Source: Desulfurococcales archaeon
GTDB lineage: Archaea; Thermoproteota; Thermoprotei_A; Sulfolobales; Desulfurococcaceae
DNA: 6,180 bases
Assembly: GCA_026985375.1 (NCBI GenBank)
Contig: JALSQP010000156.1
Coordinates: forward strand, 1 to 6,180
Direction: 5' to 3'
Translations under genes and position numbers: made by a program
Notes under the pieces: generated by a model
Database searches by the model: none
Told to the model about the DNA's origin: nothing
Seen by the model: only the letters and a program-made list of their open reading frames with translations
Part shown: positions 6,106 to 6,180 of the stretch, piece by piece
How positions within the stretch are numbered: position 1 is the stretch's first letter
How the letters are laid out: each line of letters opens with the position of its first letter

Positions 6106-6180
6106 TCAATCTAACATTTTAACAATTACTTTTTCTCCTTCCGAATATCCTTCGATATGCCCGGGTATGACCACGTAACC
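6106..6180 (-). CDS. C-terminal fragment, MoeA-like molybdopterin biosynthesis protein
   Basis: This is the last 24 codons of a gene entering from the right edge, ending with TGA at 6106-6108. The peptide GYVVIPGHIEGYSEGEKV, followed by IVKMLD, resembles the last beta-barrel strands of MoeA-family proteins, which typically end with a GxxVIPExxEGxxxGExVxV pattern. MoeA inserts molybdenum or tungsten into molybdopterin, and many archaea keep several copies. The gene lies upstream of hypD on the same strand with a gap of about 140 bp. The short length makes the family call tentative; another protein with a similar terminal barrel is possible. Confidence 0.55.
   Translation of the reverse strand, partial: GYVVIPGHIEGYSEGEKVIVKMLD

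Overview
The window looks like a chromosomal segment of a hyperthermophilic archaeon, most likely a crenarchaeote of the Desulfurococcales type, though it could be a relative. The reasons are archaeal TATA boxes, GGTGA/GGAG ribosome-binding sites, heavy use of AGG/AGA and ATA codons, tightly packed or overlapping genes, a PhoU fused to an AbrB-type DNA-binding domain, and a Thermococcus-like HypA paired with an ATPase of the Mrp/MinD type in place of the classical GTPase HypB. The assignment rests on gene content and recognised protein motifs; no database search was possible.

Left part (1-3265), phosphate module. On the minus strand, pstS (phosphate-binding protein) runs into pstC (permease, only its first 34 codons are inside the window). 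Divergently on the plus strand lies a one-protein AbrB-PhoU phosphate regulator. It overlaps by 26 bp a gene for a predicted nucleotidyltransferase of unknown role. The 154-bp divergent intergenic region holds TATA boxes for both directions and an imperfect palindrome at the expected phoU transcription start, a candidate operator.

Right part (3255-6180), [NiFe]-hydrogenase maturation module, all on the minus strand. The order in the direction of transcription is the tail of a MoeA-like gene, hypD, a roughly 430-bp gap, hypA, and an ATPase-type hypB. HypA delivers nickel together with HypB. HypD, with HypC and HypE (not in this window), builds the Fe(CN)2CO part of the active site. The hypA-hypB pair is translationally coupled (2-bp gap). 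Its tail overlaps convergently by 11 bp with the nucleotidyltransferase gene.

The gap between hypD and hypA contains a promoter and an 11-bp imperfect inverted repeat upstream of hypA. On the plus strand it also holds a possible decayed membrane-protein reading frame with two in-frame stops, ended by a T-rich tract. Two start sites are moved downstream of the longest reading frame on ribosome-binding-site evidence: hypA (ATG at 4396) and hypD (TTG at 5963).

I saw no clearly novel system. The best leads are the phoU-linked nucleotidyltransferase, the CxxC-less Mrp-type HypB, and the remnant and inverted repeat in the hyp gap.
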